Shown here: in pieces, positions 61,857 to 64,000 of the stretch
How the letters are laid out: each line of letters starts with the position of its first letter
Numbering within the stretch: position 1 is the first letter of the stretch
Assembly: GCF_025359345.1 (NCBI RefSeq)
Contig: NZ_JANYGQ010000005.1
Coordinates: 62,001 to 126,000, forward strand
DNA: 64,000 nt
Reading direction: 5' to 3'
From: Mucilaginibacter sp.
Lineage (GTDB): Bacteria; Bacteroidota; Bacteroidia; Sphingobacteriales; Sphingobacteriaceae
Translations under genes and position numbers: made by a program
Notes under the pieces: model-generated
Seen by the model: the letters and a program-made list of their open reading frames with translations, nothing else
Database searches by the model: none
Told to the model about the DNA's origin: nothing

Positions 61857-62420
61857 ATGGCGACAGATTCATTCAAAATAACCATCCATATGGTTTCAAG
61901 TCTTGATGGTTATATTGCCAAAAAAGACAACAGCGTTTCGTGGTTTGAGACCGCCGACAGCTATGAGCAGGGGGTTAGCGTTTCGGAACAGGAAGCGACC
62001 GAGTTTCTAAGAACGATTGACTGCTACCTAATGGGTTCCCGCACTTACGAACTTGCTTTGGAACTTTCAAAATCGTACGGCTGGGCCTACGGAGACACAC
62101 CGACTATTGTTTTAACGCACCGGACACTGCCCGTTGAACGGCAGAATATAGAAATTTATTCGGGCGACCTGCACAAACTGGTGAATGAGCGGTTAAAACC
62201 AAACTACAAAAACGTTTGGCTGGTAGGCGGCGCCGCCCTTGTCAAAGATTTCATCCGTTTAAATTTAGCCGACGAAATAAGACAGTCAATCCTGCCCATC
62301 ATTTTGGGTGACGGGACCTCGTTTTTTGACCATATAGGACAGGAACAAGCACTACACCTAAAAGACCTGAAGGCGTACAAGAACGGGATGGTGGAACTGT
62401 GCTACGAAATAAGAAAATAA
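61857..62420 (+). CDS. Dihydrofolate reductase/RibD-C family protein
   Basis: 187-aa protein from ATG 61857 (MATDSFKITIHMVSSLDGYI). Family marks: SLDGYIAKKDNSVSWFE, DCYLMGSRTYELAL, VWLVGGAALVKDFIRLNLAD (given as VWLVGGAALVKDFIRLN) and LPIILGDGTSFF. NADPH-binding GG is present. A second copy of this domain type lies at 59130, but the two share only the fold. It sits one base after the AraC regulator's stop and is probably translationally coupled to it. Confidence 0.9.
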   Translation: MATDSFKITIHMVSSLDGYIAKKDNSVSWFETADSYEQGVSVSEQEATEFLRTIDCYLMGSRTYELALELSKSYGWAYGDTPTIVLTHRTLPVERQNIEIYSGDLHKLVNERLKPNYKNVWLVGGAALVKDFIRLNLADEIRQSILPIILGDGTSFFDHIGQEQALHLKDLKAYKNGMVELCYEIRK

Positions 62421-62668
62421 TCGCACCGAACTGTATTGATACTACCCATTCCACACACACCGGCTACACGGATGCGGCCACGCTCCTGCTGCAGCAATTA
62501 AAAATAGTTGGATAGCTATTGCTTGTTTCGATTTTTTTTTGCGTAATTTTAGTATAGTCAATATCAACGGGTTAAATAACCGGATAAAGGCAAACTATTA
62601 AACCATTTGCAACGTTAGTTGTTTTTGTAACCCTAATTAAGATCAGTTTTTAACTTAAATAATTAGTC

Positions 62669-62983
62669 ATGAGCCAAGTCAGTGAAATAAAATGTCCCGT
62701 TTGCGAAAAGTGGAGCAACTCGACAGGTAAAATGGATGAAAGATGCCCTAATTGCAACACACAATACAATGCGGGACGCCTGCAATATGTGGAAGAAAAC
62801 AGGGTAAACGCCATCAGGATGAAGGAAAACAGTTACTTCGTTATAAAGGACACTGATGACCCTATTATGCAAATGTTTAAGCAGTTTGTAAACTGGCTGC
62901 GGTGGGCTACATTTTATGGAATATCGGTAATTTATGTTGCTATCGCCCTTATGATAATTGTGTTTGGTTTGGCAATGGTTTAA
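62669..62983 (+). CDS. Small zinc-ribbon membrane protein
   Basis: 104-aa protein with two C-x-x-C pairs (KCPVCEKW ~9-16 and RCPNCNTQ ~25-32) forming a zinc ribbon, a linker, and one C-terminal membrane helix (~82-102, ISVIYVAIALMIIVFGLAM). It is anchored with the zinc ribbon in the cytoplasm, or outside if the helix is inverted. No family is recognised beyond the ribbon. It has its own upstream gap and is followed by a strong terminator. Confidence 0.8.
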   Translation: MSQVSEIKCPVCEKWSNSTGKMDERCPNCNTQYNAGRLQYVEENRVNAIRMKENSYFVIKDTDDPIMQMFKQFVNWLRWATFYGISVIYVAIALMIIVFGLAMV

Positions 62984-63048
62984 GATTAGTTTTTTCGACA
63001 ACCCTCTTTACGCGCTGTCGCGTGCAAGTATTGGTAAACAAGACAATA

Positions 63049-63077
63049 AAACCCCTTAGCGGTAAACTAAGGGGTTT
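63049..63077. terminator. Bidirectional terminator
   Basis: AAACCCCTTAG (63049-63059) and CTAAGGGGTTT (63067-63077) form a perfect 11-bp stem with a 7-nt loop. It separates the plus-strand zinc-ribbon gene from the minus-strand gene and can end both transcripts. Confidence 0.92.
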
Positions 63078-63111
63078 CTTATTGCACCTGCCTTTCTTGT
63101 TCTCTAACCCT

Positions 63112-64000
63112 CTATTCTTTAACACTGATTGGAGGAACCTTTTTATCCAGTATCATTTTATTAAGGGCAGGGATGTCGTTGTTTATCACCTGGTTTAGTT
63201 TGGCCAATTGCACGTCGCACAAACTGGCTAGTTCGGTAAACGTTTCTTTTGCCTGCTTGCTTGGCGGGTTTTCTCCGCTGTTTGCCACGCCATACAACCC
63301 GGCAAGCTTATCGTTTAAGCGGATAGGATAATTGAGTACATCCTGACCACTTTTGGCTTTTGTTTGATAAAGCGCTTCTTCAATAGCTGTTAGTTTTTTG
63401 TTGATCGTATCAGCTAAAGTTTTTATCTCTTTTGTAGCCGGCTTGTCTGTCCTCGCTGCAAAATCACCTGTCTGAGTTCTTAAAGTGCGAATATTTTTAA
63501 TAGCCTTTTGCACTTCGTTGTACTTGTCCCTTACCTGTAATAAAAACCCAACCTTGTCATCGTAATCAGCGGTTGTCAGGTCGTATTGCGGGTTTGACTT
63601 AATAACAAACGGAACATCTACCGAATCTTTCTCCAACCGAAAACGGGCTGAATAGGTGCCCGGCGCCGCCTTAACCTGCCCGACACCACCATTCCATAAA
63701 ATCATCCCGTCTATCTTTTCGCCTGCCGGGTAAAGCATATCCCAAACAAACCGGTTTAGCCCCGGATTAAAGTCAAGTTTGTCTTTCTCTTCCTTCGCTT
63801 TGCGGCTAAAGGTTTTGATCGGCTTATTCTGTTTATCAAATATCGTCACTGATACATTTGACGAGTCGGTTACATGTTTTAAATAGTAATTAAATACTAC
63901 GCCTTTTATAGGGTTTGCTCCAGCGTTATGTAACACTGTTTTACCGCGCACATACCCGTAATCATCCCCTCTTTGCCTGTAACTGTCATTAACCGCAAAT
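63112..64000 (-). CDS. BNR/sortilin-type glycosyl-hydrolase-like protein, 3' part
   Basis: The C-terminal ~295 codons; the frame is open to the right edge, so the gene starts outside the window (the internal GTG near 63951 is not its start; FAVNDSYRQRGDDYGYV precedes it in frame). The visible part looks like the C-terminal region of large Bacteroidota proteins annotated as BNR/VPS10-like glycosyl hydrolases: an FnIII-like stretch (GVVFNYYLKHVTDSSNVSVT, FDKQNKPIKTFSRKAKEEKD) and a helical tail (EVQKAIKNIRTLRTQTGDF, LNKMILDKKVPPISVKE). The catalytic or propeller part lies outside the window, so the function cannot be judged. Confidence 0.7.
   Translation of the reverse strand, partial: FAVNDSYRQRGDDYGYVRGKTVLHNAGANPIKGVVFNYYLKHVTDSSNVSVTIFDKQNKPIKTFSRKAKEEKDKLDFNPGLNRFVWDMLYPAGEKIDGMILWNGGVGQVKAAPGTYSARFRLEKDSVDVPFVIKSNPQYDLTTADYDDKVGFLLQVRDKYNEVQKAIKNIRTLRTQTGDFAARTDKPATKEIKTLADTINKKLTAIEEALYQTKAKSGQDVLNYPIRLNDKLAGLYGVANSGENPPSKQAKETFTELASLCDVQLAKLNQVINNDIPALNKMILDKKVPPISVKE

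Overview
The window looks like a chromosomal segment of a Bacteroidota bacterium, most likely family Sphingobacteriaceae and close to Mucilaginibacter or Pedobacter. The basis is lineage-typical content: a type IX secretion 'gliding' C-terminal domain, LytTR and 7TM-type two-component systems, DUF4369-TlpA and DUF5107 proteins, an AraC-type/FtsX fusion permease, pairs of Tat-type ferritin-like proteins, and a promoter before the tRNA matching the Bacteroidota consensus (TTTG, 19 nt, TAnnTTTG). Genus assignment is inference; no rRNA is present.

Layout. 1-4.4 kb: 3' part of a secreted Q-rich protein with a 45-bp tandem repeat, a membrane-anchored thioredoxin, two ferritin-like proteins and a small unknown gene. 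4.5-7.4 kb: tRNA-Val(UAC), then a tyrosine recombinase and a RhuM-Fic/Doc fusion, an island remnant at a tRNA. 7.7-10.5 kb: two tandem Ig-like repeat proteins, one cut off at its 5' side. 10.9-21.6 kb: sugar metabolism and its regulators (GH32, DUF5107-TPR, PhyH-type dioxygenase with divergent AraC regulator, inositol oxygenase, LacI-family regulator), with CG-centred AAACGTTT palindromes upstream of the inositol oxygenase and DUF5107 genes. 21.9-25.4 kb: one large protein joining a membrane/AraC-type HTH half to a MacB/FtsX-type permease. 26-38.6 kb: TlpA protein divergent from a LytS/LytTR pair, a T9SS cargo protein, a tiny two-gene operon (41 and 65 aa), an esterase, and an operon of histidine kinase, AraC regulator and LytTR regulator. 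38.8-44.1 kb: same-strand cluster of an NTF2-like protein, DUF998, a lactonase-like metallohydrolase, two membrane proteins, AraC regulator and cupin. 44.4-50.5 kb: a TPR histidine kinase and NarL-type regulator divergent from a three-gene secreted/OmpA operon, with a perfect 16-bp palindrome between them. 51-64 kb: a phospholipase D-like protein, a secreted protein with a DnaJ-type zinc-finger tail, a GNAT-nitrilase fusion, cold-shock protein, hydrolase, two RibD/DHFR-like proteins, SDR, AraC regulator, and the C-terminal part of a large BNR-type protein running off the window.

The most unusual feature beyond genes is the repeat content of the intergenic gaps between about 44 and 60 kb. One family occurs five times, always on the plus strand. 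Its core holds a stem-loop and, in three copies, an open 18-codon reading frame starting M-(S/R)-x-FHSVPGVPRVKMERF. Several other REP-like hairpins with varied but self-complementary stems occur here and at 20.4 kb, and possible relics of a REP-associated transposase (25.9 kb) and of an FtsX permease (34.8 kb) are present. No CRISPR array, intact insertion sequence or prophage was seen.
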